The position numbers and the translations under genes were made by a program. From Elmis aenea (lineage: Eukaryota; Arthropoda; Insecta; Coleoptera; Elmidae): a DNA stretch of 64,000 nt. The notes below the pieces were generated by a model, which made no database searches, had not been told where the DNA came from, and worked only from the letters and a program-made list of their open reading frames with translations. Shown here piece by piece: positions 1-12,314 of this stretch (position 1 is its first letter; each line of letters starts with the position of its first letter). Where the stretch lies: positions 10,876,575 through 10,940,574 of the forward strand of contig OX393576.1 in the NCBI GenBank assembly GCA_947652605.1, written 5' to 3'.

Positions 1-17
1 GTTTCGTGGGGATGGGG

Positions 18-305
18 CAGTGGCGTAGCGAAGGGGGGGCAAGGGGGGTATTGATGAACCGGGCGCCAGTTTTGGGGGGCGCCGCGAAGACAAAATATTT
101 TTGCGTTTATTTCACGTATTTAAAGCCAGAAAACTAAAATGCCATTATTATTTTAAAATTTGTTCTTATTTTCATTGCATAGTATTTGAATAAATAACAC
201 AACATTATTTTACTTGAAACTCAAAAACTACAATAAAAATACAGACGAGGGGGGGCGCAACAAAATAATATGCCCCGGGCGCCATTTACCCTCGCCACGC
301 CACTG
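18..305. mobile_element. Non-autonomous hAT element (MITE)
   Basis: The 288-bp element begins CAGTGGCGTAGCGA and ends with its inverted form (CGCCACGCCACTG). It is flanked on both sides by a perfect 8-bp direct repeat, ggatgggg (10-17 and 306-313), the target duplication length of hAT transposons. The interior is AT-rich with G-rich subterminal stretches (gggggg, ggggggcgcc) and has no transposase. The short open frame inside it has no known similarity and is not called as a gene. Confidence 0.85.
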
Positions 306-313
306 GGATGGGG

Positions 314-784
314 GCGATCTGATTGAAAAAAATAAAAATCACAAAATGTTCTGCTGTAAAACTGTAATTTTGGATGATGGTAAAGTATTCTACATTATCT
401 AACTTTGCATAAAAACACGTTTGAACATCTAAAATTAAAAAAAAATCGCCTGCGGCGCATTTTATCTCTTTTGAAAAACCAAGAGTTGGCTACGCCATTG
501 ACTATAAAATATGTAAATTATAAAAAATTACATAAAAGGCTACATCTGTATTATTTGTATATCACAACTCTTCTTGTTATTTAAATGATTTAAAAATTTT
601 GAAGACCCATTGTCTAACTAATTTGGCAATTGATTATGCTTTATTAATTTCCTTATATCATGCTTTATTTGCGAATTTTGATATTTTTTCTAGGTCATTT
701 GTGGTTTAAAACTCACGTTGTATGGTGACCTCCCTGACATAAGCCTCACTGAATATTATTATCTGTTCAAGTTCAAGTTCTCAG
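314..784. other. AT-rich intergenic sequence, nothing recognised
   Basis: No credible open frame, RNA gene or repeat end is seen between the hAT element and the possible TATA box at 785. Confidence 0.5.
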
Positions 785-831
785 TATAAAAGACGTAGTC
801 CAAGTTAAACTATTGTCCTTTGTCTTCAGTC
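785..831 (+). promoter_or_regulatory. Possible TATA plus initiator promoter
   Basis: TATAAAAG at 785 is followed about 40 bases later by TCAGTC (826-831), which fits the arthropod initiator TCAGT. The spacing is somewhat longer than the usual 25-32 bases. If real it could serve the dehydrogenase at 2387 through a 5' UTR intron (a GTGAGG donor-like site lies near 912), but no matching acceptor was clear. Confidence 0.3.
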
Positions 832-2386
832 ATTAGTATCGTACACAGAAATAAGCAGTACAAATATTTAGTTATACAGCATCAATAGACTTAAAAACAT
901 TACTAACAATAAGTGAGGATTTTTCATATTCTCCGAAGCACTGTGTACAAAATAGTGTATTTATCATGTACTTAAAATACTTTTTTGTGAATAAGGGGCT
1001 TTTTTATGATGGTTTTTCATTGTTAATTGTAGTTGAAGTCAATAAACTGCTCCAATGTTGGCACTGCTATTTTACAGATTAAGTTCACTTCTACTTTCTT
1101 CTATTATCTGTAAAATAATCAATTTCTAGTAGGTACTAAAAAAACAAACTTACAGTAAAACATTTGTTTACCTAGGTTAAAATCGTGTGTTATAAAATTC
1201 CTGAAATTTATTTTACCTTTTACTGACATAACATTAAATAACACATTTTAAATACCAAGGACGCCAATGATATACGGTATTTAATAGTATTTACAATATC
1301 TTACTTAAGGAAATTACAGTTTATTTGCATGTTCGAAAAAATTACCTGTTGAATAACCTAATAACGTACATTATTGTTAAATGAACGTTTTTTTTTTCCA
1401 TTGTGTGCATCAGTTTTGAACTTTTCAGTCATTGATCATTATAGTTAACTGTGTGTTTTATAAAAAAGATATGAATTTTAATCATTGCTTTAAAATAATA
1501 TCATTATCCTTAAGGCGAAGTATTACAACTAGCCTACGAAAAATTTATTTTTTAAAAATATTAAGACGCCCTAAACAATGCATTTCCAAAAAATGCGATG
1601 AACAACCGATGTGATGATTTTTTATTTTTTAAAATATCTTGTTCATGCAAAGTCTTATAACAATAAATATTAATGTTTTTCGTTGAAATGTTTAAATTTG
1701 AACAGCTTGTATTTACTTTAATATTTACAACTCATTTCTTATAATGAAAATAAACTAAATATTTGCAGTAAGTAAGAGCGCAGTCATGCTAAATGTGTAA
1801 AAAGCCTTGGCCGTGATTACATATTAACAGCGTTTTACAAATTGTTTACACTGATATTTATTTATAATGTTCAAGGGTATACCAGACAAATGTGTCACTG
1901 CAAAGAAGTTTTTCTAATAAACTTTTTTGATAGCATTAATAATGATTATCTCGTGGACAAGTGAAATAGTTATTTACTTTGTTTTCTAGTTTTCGTTAAT
2001 AGGTGCGCGTCAAGGTTAAATTTGTTTTTATTTTGTATAATAGAAATCTCGACAACCTTTATAAATAAAGAACTTGTTGGTTTTTTCTGTCTGTTTACTC
2101 GTTAGTTTCGAGGAATAAATATGTTTCTTACAAGTTTTTTTGATTTAGGCAATCTTATAACTTAGTAGAAGTGCGGGTAATCTATATTTAGATACTTACA
2201 AAGTGCGCAATATAATATGGAATTTGGAATGTATGGATTTCAGCTAATATGGATGGGTATATTCTGTGGTATGGACCAGGTTTGACAGTTAACGTCAGTG
2301 GTTATTTTAATTGATACCGGTTATTAATTTAACCTTGATTCGAGTTTTTTTGTGAATAAGTTTTAACATTTTATTATCTTATCGAA
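832..2386. other. Upstream region of the dehydrogenase gene, no coding seen
   Basis: Very AT-rich, with stop codons in all frames. The last 100 or so bases before 2387 are presumably 5' UTR. No repeat family was recognised. Confidence 0.5.
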
Positions 2387-3916
2387 ATGACAATAGTAGT
2401 AAGTGCTAGCTGTAAACGTTTCGTATCTTTTGCAACAGTTTGGAAAACTATTGATAGTAGAAAAATGCATTTGTTAATCCAGAAGAAAGTGTTTGTGAAT
2501 GGAAAATGGGTTGCTGCTGCTAGTGGCAAAGAATTTGATGTTTTAAACCCAGTAAATGGATCTAGAATAGGTGTTGTGCCTGATATGGATGCGGAAGATG
2601 CCAAGAGAGCTGTAGAGACCGCTTCGAGGGCTTTTAAATCGTGGCAGAACACAACTGCAAAGGAACGTTCTACGATATTACGTAAATGGTACGATTTATT
2701 AGTAGCAAATGCAGAAAGTTTGGCCAAAATCATGACTGCTGAATCAGGAAAACCGATGAGCGAAGCACGTGGTGAGGTGAACTACGGAAACTCGTTTGTG
2801 GAATGGTTTTCCGAACAAGCACGGCACATAAACGGCGAAATTATTGCTAGTCCAGTGAAGACGAAGAAGATTTTTGTTGAAAAGCAACCTATCGGTGTGG
2901 TTGGTTTAATTACTCCTTGGAATTTCCCTCACGCTATGATAACCCGTAAAGCTGGAGCTGCTCTTGCTGCCGGGTGTACGTGCGTCATAAAGCCATCTGA
3001 GGATACGCCGTTTACTGCTCTTGCTCTTGCGCAATTAGCGGAAGAGGCTGGAATGCCTGAAGGGGTGTTTAATGTTATTACATGCTCTCGTGGTAATACA
3101 GCTGCCATTGGTTCAGTTTTCTGCGAAAACCCTCTCGTGGCTGGTATATCATTTACCGGCTCGACCGAAGTTGGCAAATTATTGTACAAACAGTGTGCAT
3201 CAGGTGTGAAACGAGTGGGCTTGGAATTGGGCGGTAATGCTCCGTTCATAGTTTTCGAATCAGCCGATATTGGTAAAGCCGTAGATGGTGCAATAGCTTC
3301 GAAATTTAGAAATTGCGGCCAGACGTGTGTAGCATCAAACCGATTTTTCGTACAAGATAAAGTATTCGATGCTTTCGTCAATAAATTTAAAGAACAAGTA
3401 AAACAATTGAAAATGGGAGACGGTTCCCAGGCCGATGTTACAATAGGACCTCTAATTAACGAGCCGCTTATAAAAAAAGTTAAGGCTTTAGTTGACGATG
3501 CTATTTCTAAGGGAGCTAAAATCGAAGTCGGTGGAAAACCCGCAACGCAGCACGGAAAGTTATTCTACGAACCCACCATCATAACCAATATCAAAGAGAA
3601 CATGCGAGTGTACGATGAAGAAGTGTTTGGACCGGTCGCTACCATACTTTCGTTTAAAACCGAGGAAGAAGCTCTTAAAATTGCTAACGCAACTCAACGT
3701 GGGCTTGCCGGATATTTTTATTCACAAGATGTTTCCCAGATATTTAGAGTAAGTAGGTTATTGGAAGTGGGTATGGTGGGAGTGAACGAAGGCATCATAT
3801 CAACGACCGAGGCCCCATTTGGAGGAATCAAGGAATCAGGATTGGGTCGAGAAGGTTCACATTATGGTATTGAAGAATACATTTACATTAAATACATATG
3901 CGTTGGTAATCTTTAA
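2387..3916 (+). CDS. Ssadh: Succinate-semialdehyde dehydrogenase (ALDH5 family), intronless
   Basis: This 509-residue protein should oxidise succinate semialdehyde to succinate with NAD(P)+, the last step of GABA breakdown in mitochondria. The aldehyde dehydrogenase fold is complete. ITPWNFP (175-181) and KPSEDTP form the cofactor pocket, FTGST the glycine-rich turn, ELGG holds the general base Glu280, and GQTC holds the nucleophile Cys314. MTAESGKP, RKWYDLL, AMITRK and NVITCSR are typical of ALDH5 rather than other ALDH classes. The first 34 residues are basic and almost free of acidic residues, as expected of a mitochondrial targeting peptide. The ATG at 2387 has a purine at -3; a second Met (2465) directly precedes the mature-like start. 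There is no intron, and the human precursor is of similar length (535). Human SSADH has a second redox Cys two residues after the nucleophile; here that position is Ala316. A retrocopy with an intact frame is possible. Confidence 0.93.
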   Translation: MTIVVSASCKRFVSFATVWKTIDSRKMHLLIQKKVFVNGKWVAAASGKEFDVLNPVNGSRIGVVPDMDAEDAKRAVETASRAFKSWQNTTAKERSTILRKWYDLLVANAESLAKIMTAESGKPMSEARGEVNYGNSFVEWFSEQARHINGEIIASPVKTKKIFVEKQPIGVVGLITPWNFPHAMITRKAGAALAAGCTCVIKPSEDTPFTALALAQLAEEAGMPEGVFNVITCSRGNTAAIGSVFCENPLVAGISFTGSTEVGKLLYKQCASGVKRVGLELGGNAPFIVFESADIGKAVDGAIASKFRNCGQTCVASNRFFVQDKVFDAFVNKFKEQVKQLKMGDGSQADVTIGPLINEPLIKKVKALVDDAISKGAKIEVGGKPATQHGKLFYEPTIITNIKENMRVYDEEVFGPVATILSFKTEEEALKIANATQRGLAGYFYSQDVSQIFRVSRLLEVGMVGVNEGIISTTEAPFGGIKESGLGREGSHYGIEEYIYIKYICVGNL

Positions 3917-5240
3917 ACCCAGTATAAGTTTTTGTAAAATAGAAAAAGTTACATTTACTGTGTTAGCTGTTGATAATTCCATAATTGAGATAGAAAATTA
4001 AACCAACTTAGTTGATGTAAATATTAAGTTCGTTATGAATTATTATTACATTATATTAATTTGAATCTGTGCTTTAATTTTGAATTATGCATGATTTTAA
4101 ATCCAGGTTTTTACATTAATTTTTTAAGTATCTACTGTATTACATTTGTTTATGATATTAGCAGACTTTTAAAGATTATTTTATTTGCGAGTTACATGGT
4201 ATAGTAACTTCTTCTATGTTGTGAAATTGTTTTTGAAACAATTGATTTGTTAAAACAGTTTTTTTATAAAATGGTATTAACTTGCTTTAAATAAAAAATA
4301 TAGCATTATAATCCATTAAAAAAAGATTAGTTAACTAGCATATCATAAGCAGCTCATGTAATTTTAATTACGTATATTTTGATTGAGATATAATTTTATC
4401 TTCACTAGATTAATAAGAGAAAGATACAAAATTTGTTCATATTGACAAATAAATTAGAAATCATAGCTGTCTTAAATAATTTGATTATTTTACAACATTT
4501 CAATGTCATTGATGTTATGTGCTATAATATTAGAAATTTTTATGTAAATACTGGTAACAGCTAAAGTAGTTATTCAATCCTCAATTTAAGTAACACTGCA
4601 TCTGCTTTAATTTTTTTTAAATAAAGTAGTTTACAAAAATTATATTAAAGATTAGTAATGATTTGATTATACTTTAGTTCAACTTGATTATAGTTTTTAA
4701 AATCATGTATATTTACTCATTTTACATGTTGTAATTTGTGTAACCATGTAAGGCTAACCAGGAGTTCTCGGCCATATTAACTTTTGTGTGGATGTTCCAA
4801 AATACAAAAATGTTGGTATAACTGGATTGAAGCTTTGTGCTACAAAAGTTGTGGGCTTAGAACTTCTAAATTATGCCATAGTTTTTAGTGCATATGTACC
4901 TTTAGAACAATCTGTGCCATAATAAGTTGTAAAAGTTGCAAAAGTTGTTGCAGTAGTTTTAATAAAGAAACAAGTCTTCCAGATGTCTTCCATGAATAAT
5001 GTGCCATTGTTAATTAAGTAATGAATAATTAATGTTGTGTAGGCATCCTATTAAAATAATATTCCAACAAATACAATACATGTAGCAATATTGCACTCTG
5101 AAAATATGTAACAATGTACTATTGTGATTATTACATTTTATTGTACACCTGTCAATAATTTTATACACATTAGTTATCTTTTATATTTTATATTATTCCT
5201 GATAATATTGTTAATATGATGTTGACTTTTAAATAAAGCT
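3917..5240 (+). other. 3' UTR and downstream flank of the dehydrogenase
   Basis: No coding capacity. Several AATAAA signals occur (for example near 4289 and 4620). The one at 5232 is best placed before a GT-rich stretch, so the 3' UTR may be up to about 1.3 kb. Confidence 0.45.
5232..5237 (+). terminator. Candidate poly(A) signal AATAAA
   Basis: AATAAA is followed within 20-50 bases by a T/GT-rich stretch (gagtgtcctttatt, ttgttgtttgatg). Earlier AATAAA hexamers in the same tail could be used instead. Confidence 0.4.
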
Positions 5241-5585
5241 GTTTAAAAAATATTTTTGAGTGTCCTTTATTATGTTTATTGTTGTTTGATGTCGTATATA
5301 CCAGATAATTTATTTAAATATAAGTTTTATGGATGGATATATTCTGCATTTTATGGTCTACACTTGAAGCACTAGTTGCAAGTAATGAGCGAATGCAAAT
5401 TGTTGATAAATATTTCATGATGTATGTACTTGCGTATTTATGTTCGTTAGTTATGGTTTTTGAAGCTGAAGCCACTTGAAAATGGGTTTGTATCTAAAGA
5501 TGTTGCTAACAGTTATGTTTATTTCATAATGGGTGCTTAAAAGCCTTTTAAAAATTATTTTCTAATTAATTAAGCTGGTTTACAG

Positions 5586-6994
5586 CAGGGATGGAATAAC
5601 GTTTTAAATCGTTACGTTATTGTATAACGTTATTTATTATTTGTTTTCGTTACATAACGTTATAAATAACATTAAAAAAATGAATTGTTATGTTATATAA
5701 CGTTACATAAATTATGATATAATTTTTTTTTTTATAAATCATGATGTTTCTTAAATAATGCGACAAAATTCGGGAGGCGATTCCTTATCGAAAATTAAGT
5801 GGGGTCTTTTTTATAAAAAATTTTTCTTAGACGTCTCCTTTCGGAGTTATTTTATTTCTCAAATTTGGATAAATAGAGGAGAATGATATTTGGTAAATGT
5901 TTTATACTTATTAAAAGGTTTCCCATAGTAATATTTTTAATCATCTTCCACCTTCACAGGGAACTGAAAAGTGCGACCCCTGTTGGTTTTTTAATCAGAA
6001 CTTTTTGGTGAGTTGAAATTTTGCAATTTTTTTTTTTTTGTTAGTTTGATTTATTTAGAACCTTTTTTTATTCTTTAGTTTTTCTCGTAAATCCTACAGT
6101 TTTTAGTAAAAAATTAAATGAGTGAATGTTCATATTGGGTAGAATTGACGGGCTTTTTAACGTTGTCGTCGCGTAAACGTCAAAATAAATAATTACACCC
6201 GTCACTTCTACCCAATATGAACACAAACAAACCATGGTAACCACCAAAATCAATCGTTTTATGTTGGAATATTTGATGGTTCATGTTCAGTCATATAATT
6301 TTTTACTCAAAAACTGTAGGTTTAACGGAAAAAGTTAAAAAATATAAAAAACTTCTAAATGAATCAAGTTTAAAAAAAAAAATTGCGAGATTTCAACCCA
6401 CCAAAAAGTTCTGATGAAAAAACCAACAGGGGTCGCACTTTTCAGCTCCCTGTGAAGGTGAGAGATGATTAAAAATATTACTATGGGAAACCTTTTAATA
6501 AGTATAAAACATCTACCAAATATCATTCTCCTCCCTTTATCCAAATTTGAGAAATAAAATAAAAACCCAATTTTACCGATCCCCTTTAGGGGGTGTAGCC
6601 CCGAAAGGAGACCCTCTTAATTTTCGATAAGGAATCACCTGTCGCATTATCTAAAAGAAACATGTTACATAAAAATAATTTTTATTTGTAACTCTGAAAT
6701 TATTTTTGGGATCTGTCAATGTAAATTTAAAAAATAGTACAAAATTACGTTGAGATATTTTATTTTCATTTTAATTTCAAAAATATAAACAAAATATTAT
6801 ATCATCTGAAAATTTAAAAAAAAAATTAATTTATAGAGAATAACGATACAAAATAACTTTTAATGAAACGTTATCGGTTATTATAACGTTATTATAACGT
6901 TATAAAAATATCGTTACGTTATTGCATAAAAAATTATAGTTGAATCGTTATTATAACGTTATCGGGTATCGTTACGTTACGTTTTCCATCCCTG
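5586..6994. mobile_element. Non-autonomous hAT element containing a nested palindromic element
   Basis: The termini are CAGGGATGGA and TCCATCCCTG. They are flanked by a perfect 8-bp duplication, gtttacag (5578-5585 and 6995-7002). The outer parts (5586-5739 and 6665-6994) are built of many taacgttat-type motifs in both orientations. A family A palindromic element fills the middle. No hAT transposase remains. Confidence 0.88.
5740..6664. mobile_element. Family A palindromic foldback element, copy 1 (nested in hAT)
   Basis: Two long inverted arms meet near 6170-6190 at the shared centre (GGTAGAATTGACGGG and its complement). The ends read atgatgtttcttaaataatg and its inverted form, so the CAGGGTG terminus is mutated here. 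Each arm has the family marks: the gattccttatcgaaaatta box, the cctttcggagtt box and the tttcccatagtaatattt box. Short open frames inside are by-products of the palindrome. Confidence 0.8.
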
Positions 6995-7114
6995 GTTTAC
7001 AGACCAATGACTTTAAATCACAGTTAACAGTGCTGTATTGCATTTTTTGTGTATGATTAAACGAACGCATTTGCTGGGAAAATACAAAAACGAGTTTTAT
7101 TTTAACTGTCTTAA

Positions 7115-7470
7115 GGCCTCTACTCACCTACCAATTTGTCGGTACAATCGACCGACCATTCCGATAAATTGTTTAATGTGTAGACTGTCACCCGACCAAC
7201 CCGACAGTTGGACAAGTAGGAACGGTCGGGTGGCCAGAGCATCCAACAAGCCAACCGCCCCACCACATTCCTCTAGATAAGGACTATTAAACCGAAAATT
7301 TAACGCTATTTATAAATTTGTTATCCACAAAATGGAATCAGAGCCAAAATAATAAAAAAAGTTATGACGTTTATGTTGTGTTGGTTGGACAGGTCGGGAG
7401 GTGTGTAGACAACACCCAACACGGAGTTCCGACGGTCGGCCCCGACAAATTGGATAATGAGTAGAGGCCA
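7115..7470. mobile_element. MITE with TTAA/TTA target duplication
   Basis: Inverted ends ggcctctactca and tgagtagaggcc, followed inward by aatttgtcgg and ccgacaaatt, are bounded by TTAA at 7111-7114 and 7471-7474. A 4-bp TTAA would suggest piggyBac-type mobilisation and a 3-bp TTA would suggest PIF/Harbinger; an extra A at the right end leaves this open. The open frame at 7038-7280 crosses the left boundary and is not called as a gene. Confidence 0.65.
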
Positions 7471-8438
7471 TTAAGCTGCAACCTGAACTGTTCAAATTTT
7501 AAAACATTGTTGAACTTTATACACTATACAGGGTGTCCCAAATTAGAGGCTCAACATCCCTCTCACTTTAAGAGCTAACAAGTCCTTTAATTTATGGTAA
7601 TTTGGTGCTGGTTAAATCCTTACTTCAAAAGGTATTCAGAAAAAACTGAAATAAATGGATTTAAAAAAAAATTATGTAGAATTTTGTTTGTTTAATATTT
7701 CGTCATCTAAAGATATTCATCAGAATATAGTTTAGCTTAAGTGGCGTGTATACTCTTAAATAATTAAAGATACTCTATTTCACAAAATTAATTGTGAATC
7801 CCTATATTTTTTGCGGCAATTAAAATAAAATAAAAACAACTGTAAAATATCAGTTTTTAATTTTATTCCTTGGATATTTTGTACTGTAGATACGCCTCTG
7901 TTAAATCAATAAAGTATTGATCAAAAAGTCTTTTTGTTCTGACTGTTTGACTAGATAGATACGTTCTAATGTTAAGAGTTTCGTCCTACTATATGACCTA
8001 AAACACTGGGACATCTTAAAATGGTTATTTTTAAACAACTCATTAAACGTAGGGGTAATAAAAAGTAAGTCATTTAAATCAAATAAAAATATTGACAATA
8101 AAACCCATTATATTCATTTTACTTGATGTACTTTGGTCATACATGTTTTTTACGACAAAAACGAAGATTATAATAAAATATAATCCGATTGTTGTAAACT
8201 ATCTTTTTTTAAATTTAGGCTGAACATTCAAAATAAAGTGATTTGTTGTTTTATAAATGTTTTACACGTACAATAATAGGAATGATTTAAATTTTGCTCT
8301 TTTGTGGAAGTGTTACTGTAATTTTAACTAATTTTAATACAATTTGATCAAATGAGATTTTCAGTTACATTTTCTGCTGAAAATTCCATCCGTTTTTGCT
8401 TGCATAAAGTTCTGCTTACATTATTTTTTAAATTTTAG
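7471..8438. other. Intergenic or intronic DNA with one lone CAGGGTG end
   Basis: A CAGGGTGTCCCAAATT terminus starts at 7531 after TA, but no matching right end was found. The rest shows no coding signal. If the Munc13-4-like gene has further upstream exons, this is intron. Confidence 0.4.
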
Positions 8439-8715
8439 AATCCAACAAGTTGACGGTGGATTTTTCGAACGGTTTGGCTCTCTTCTTCGACAGCAGACAG
8501 AATTGGCCAAAGAACAAGAATACCAAGAGAACATTCGCGTTGCCGAAGAAGCAGCCCAATTCATACCCATTATCGAGGAAAAGGAAGTCAATATCGAACC
8601 AGTGATTGAGATAAGCGACAGATTTGCGGAAAGCGACACAGATGGAGAGACGTCGGTGTCTTCAGATTCTGAGCTTGATCCTGAAAAAACAGTTGCACGT
8701 GCCTTGGGATGGAAT
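8439..8715 (+). CDS. stac: Upstream coding exon of the Munc13-4/BAP3-like gene (isoform A)
   Basis: An acceptor (aaattttag) precedes an open frame that runs to a strong donor, AAT|GTAAGT. The exon enters in phase 2 and leaves in phase 0. The peptide has a start-proximal FFERFGSLL segment, a Gln/Glu-rich helix and an acidic Ser-rich stretch (SDTDGETSVSSDSELDPE). Phase 0 allows joining to the exon at 12222 or directly to 14309. It contains no ATG, so at least one more exon must lie upstream; I did not find it, and the dehydrogenase gene may sit inside that intron. Assignment to this gene rests on orientation, phase and codon quality. Confidence 0.6.
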
Positions 8716-10400
8716 GTAAGTAGAATTCAGAAAAAATGTATTGTTTTGCTATATTTATTTCTTAGGCGATTAAAAATAGTTTCGCAGCCAAACATTTTTG
8801 TTTAAATTACAAAACAATCACGCTTTGAAAATATTCGTCTCTACTGAACAGCTTGTCAATCAACAGTGTTTTATACTCAATTATTTGCTTTGAAATATTT
8901 TCAGATTAAAACTGTGTACCTCTGAAAAGATTGAAAAGTTATTTTTTTCACTTTTGCGCATAAAACGCGTCGAGAGACAATTTCAACACAATATTATCTT
9001 ACACAAGTGATACAAAATTAGAAAGTAGTGCATCTTATTAATGTTGCAAAAGATATGTTGACAGAATCAAAATAGTAAGTAGTGCAATTAGTCGGAAAAA
9101 GCTGCAAAAATGGGATCAATTATCAATTTATTTACGTAACCTGTCAACAAATTGTTAATTTATTAATAAAAAGCTGTTGCAAAATCTGAAGTTAGTAAAA
9201 AAAATGTACAGTAAGAAGATAATTCTTTAAATGTTATTAAAAATATAATGCTAGATGCATTTAATCAGTTTTATTTGTGGAGTATTATTATGAATGTGTA
9301 CTATGCAATTAATAAATGCAACAAAATGGAATGCCACTTGACTGTGCATTCGTTCATCAACTTGCCTATTAACCTTTAAGCTAATTTTACAAAGAGCGAT
9401 ATATTTAACTGAACTTGTGAAGTTGCATCCGACTTAATGAGCTCGCTGTGTTCAAGTTTAAATGTTTATTCATTAGCGAAACAAACAGAGCCTACTCACT
9501 GGTCAGTAATGGCCTATAAAACTATGAAGATTAACTACACGTTATATGCACTCCGATCAGTTGAATGTTTAAATTCTTTGACTAATGGATTACGTACGTC
9601 AATGTATGATTGGAGCTTATTGAAGCTTTAAAAGGATTTTTTTGGATTTACAATCCTTGGCCGAATTGATTTGAATACTATTGCTCCCGCTCTGGACTTT
9701 TTAAGAACAAAATTCAATTGAACATATTGCTTAAATAAATGGATATTAGATAACACTGAGTAGAAATTCTAATTGGAATATATTATGTATAAATTGGGGA
9801 TTTCCCGTTCTTAAGTCCTTTAAAAATATCCATTGAGGGTGTACATTTACAATTATTTCGTGAGTGGAACTTATCAGATAAATGTATTTATACCTGAGTT
9901 ATTTTCTTAGCCGTTACTGTTGCCAAATGAGAGGTAATGGAGTACTTACTAATTAAGTAATATCAAGGGTAATATGTTTCGAAGTTGTTAGGGAATCATG
10001 ATTAAATATCGGATTATCGTGGTTCTGGTTACTAAAGAAATGTACTTTGTTTTTTAAAGAAACTCACTTAAATCTTATGTTCAGTAAAAGTATTTTAAAT
10101 TTCCAGTATTTAAAAAAATGTAGGTAGATACATACATGAAGAGGGACATTAAAAACTAAAGCTATTTGCTTGTAAATCATAAGCAATTCTGCTTAGGTCA
10201 TCGAATGCGTTTAGGAAACAATTGAAATGGCAAATAAATTACACATAGTTTAGTGTGAACTTTTTATTTGTATTTATATTTGACCCATTAAAAAACCATT
10301 AGTACATGACATTGCATAATTATTCATGATGAAAATGGTTCGTCCATTTCCCGTGGTCTTATTGTACACTGAGTAAACTAAGGAGTAAAACGGTCCATTT
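8716..10400. other. Intron sequence of isoform A, nothing recognised
   Basis: AT-rich sequence without splice-flanked open frames or recognisable repeat ends before the LINE fragment at 10401. Confidence 0.45.
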
Positions 10401-11993
10401 GTCTTCTTCTTTTTCTTAATCGGTTCCTCTTGTACCTTTCGGTGTCGAGGTATGCTTTTCTATTTCTATATTAAGTTTCTCCACTCCTGCCTATCGTTAG
10501 CTAATTGTGGCACATCTCTCCGACTGACTTCTTTTTCTTCTAGTCTCTGCCTCACTTCTTTTTCCCATTTCATTCTTGGTCTTCCTCTATTTGTTTTTCC
10601 CTCCATCTTCATTTTCCATCCTATTTTTGCGTATCTACTTTCTGGCATGCGTAGTAGATGTCTAAGCCATCTTCATTGATTCATCTCCCACTTTTACTTA
10701 ATATCTGTTACTCCTAGGTTTTTTCGAATTTTTTTGTTACCGATTTTATCGATCAGTCTACATCCCTCTATTCTTTCTCAGAAATATCATTTTCCTGTGC
10801 CTGTATTCTTTGTTTTTGTGTTAGTGTCCAAGTTTCTGAACTGTACGTGAGAATGGGTACGTACACTGCGTTAAAAACTCGCTTCTTCGTTTCTTTTAAT
10901 ATTTCCTTCCTACTTATCAAACTTTTATTAGTGGTGTAGTAAAATTTCTTCGCTGCCGGTGTTCTATTATTCAGATCTTCCTCCAATTTTACATGTTCTG
11001 CAATTATTGTTCCTAAATATTTAAAATTCGCTATCTGCTCTATCTTTTTTTGGTCAAGCATAATTGTAACTGGTTCAAGATTTTTCGCTATAACCATAGC
11101 CTTTGCCTTTGTTATATTAATGTTCAAATTATATCTACTTACTGTATCTGCCCATACGTCTAGATTGAGTTACAAGTCCTTTTTGCCTTTAGCTAATAGC
11201 ACCACATCATCTGCAAAGGCTAGTTCTGTTAGGGATATTGGTTTTAGTTTATTCCAACCCCAGTAGGCTTTCTTTGTGTTTTGCTTACATTCTTTAATTA
11301 TTTTATCTGTAAGAGTTATAAAGACCAGTGGACCAGTGCCTTCTTGTCTTACTTCCAATGTTGTTATAAATTCCTGGGAACTGCTGTTATGGGTTCGCAC
11401 ATTATTTGTACTACTCTTATACTATAAAATAAACTCTTGATGGCGTGTGATAATCTCCCACTCTACTTTGTTTCAATATCTTCCAGATCTTTTTCCTTGG
11501 CACTCTATCGAAGGCTTTAAATAAAGCACAAGTACACCATCTTTGAACGTTCCATTGTTTTTTCACTTAACTGTCTTAATGTAAAAATTGGACCCTGCGT
11601 GCTTCTACCCGGTCTAAAGCCACAATGCGCCTCTTCCAAATTTCTTTCGAAATGTTTTCTTAATCTCTCCTCTAAAATTTTTTTAGGTAATTTTTCTATT
11701 GCACTTAGAAGAGATATGCTTCTATAATTTTCTCATTTTTTACTATTGCCAGTCTTGAATGTCGGTAATATAACAGATACCTCCCAGTTCTTTGGAATAT
11801 CTCTTTCCTGCCATGCTTTATTTACTATTCTTAATAGAATTTTTCTTCCATTTACTCCCATGTACTTAATCGTTTTTCAATTTATATGTACAACTCATCT
11901 TCGGTTATTTCTTGTTCATATTCTTGTTCAATTGTTTCGTATTCCTCCTGCAAGCTCTTCTGCCTCATCATTTATTATGGGGAATTATATATT
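10401..11993 (-). pseudogene. Decayed LINE reverse transcriptase fragment, copy 1
   Basis: Read on the minus strand, broken frames give reverse transcriptase blocks in the right order: a VRQEG-like segment and LAFADDVVLLA (11170-11400), FKYLGT and YSSETWTLT (10768-11127), and a basic GRPRMKWE tail (10466-10648). These blocks occur in LINEs lacking an RNase H domain. Frameshifts and stops rule out activity. It lies antisense in the upstream intron of the Munc13-4-like gene. A second copy at 54733 shares both ends. Confidence 0.8.
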
Positions 11994-12221
11994 AATAGGT
12001 ATTAAATAAAGCATGGTGGAATGATAAAAATAATTTACGACAACGTTAATGAGTTTGTATGAACCTAAAGTCTATTTTTTTTGGAAATTAGATTACTTGG
12101 TCAAGGATGCATCATGCAATGAATCCCATTTCTGTGCATACAATTAAATTTTTCCCCTATTCTACATCAAAAAATGCGTGAAATCCTTTTTATTACTTAA
12201 TTGAACTGTCCTACCTGTCAG

Positions 12222-12314
12222 GCATCATCTGATTCTTATTTTCTGTATGAAACCGAAGGTGAATATGAGAGACTCACGCAACTCTACGAGAATAGATTTG
12301 GCACATCGATTTAG
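12222..12314 (+). CDS. stac: Candidate alternative exon of the Munc13-4-like gene
   Basis: The acceptor tacctgtcag opens a phase 0 frame beginning ASSDSYFLYETEG and ending at a TAG (12312-12314). A good donor, GAAG|GTGAAT, lies after 12258. Used as a 37-base microexon it leaves phase 1, which fits the second of two acceptors before the next exon (AG at 14311-14312). Read through instead, it would be a terminal exon. Both readings are inference. Confidence 0.4.
   Translation, partial: ASSDSYFLYETEGEYERLTQLYENRFGTSI

Noticed and set aside
2374..3381. Minus-strand open frames opposite the dehydrogenase
   Set aside because: Shadows of a well-supported coding region on the other strand.
2387..3916. 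SSADH as a pseudogene because it lacks introns
   Set aside because: The frame is complete and all catalytic motifs are intact, so it is called as a gene; retrocopy origin is left as a possibility.
6068..6544. Repeated 60-120 codon frames containing FGRCFILIKRFPIV-type peptides
   Set aside because: The same peptide appears at every family A copy in arm position; it is translated palindrome arm with stops in other copies, not a conserved gene.
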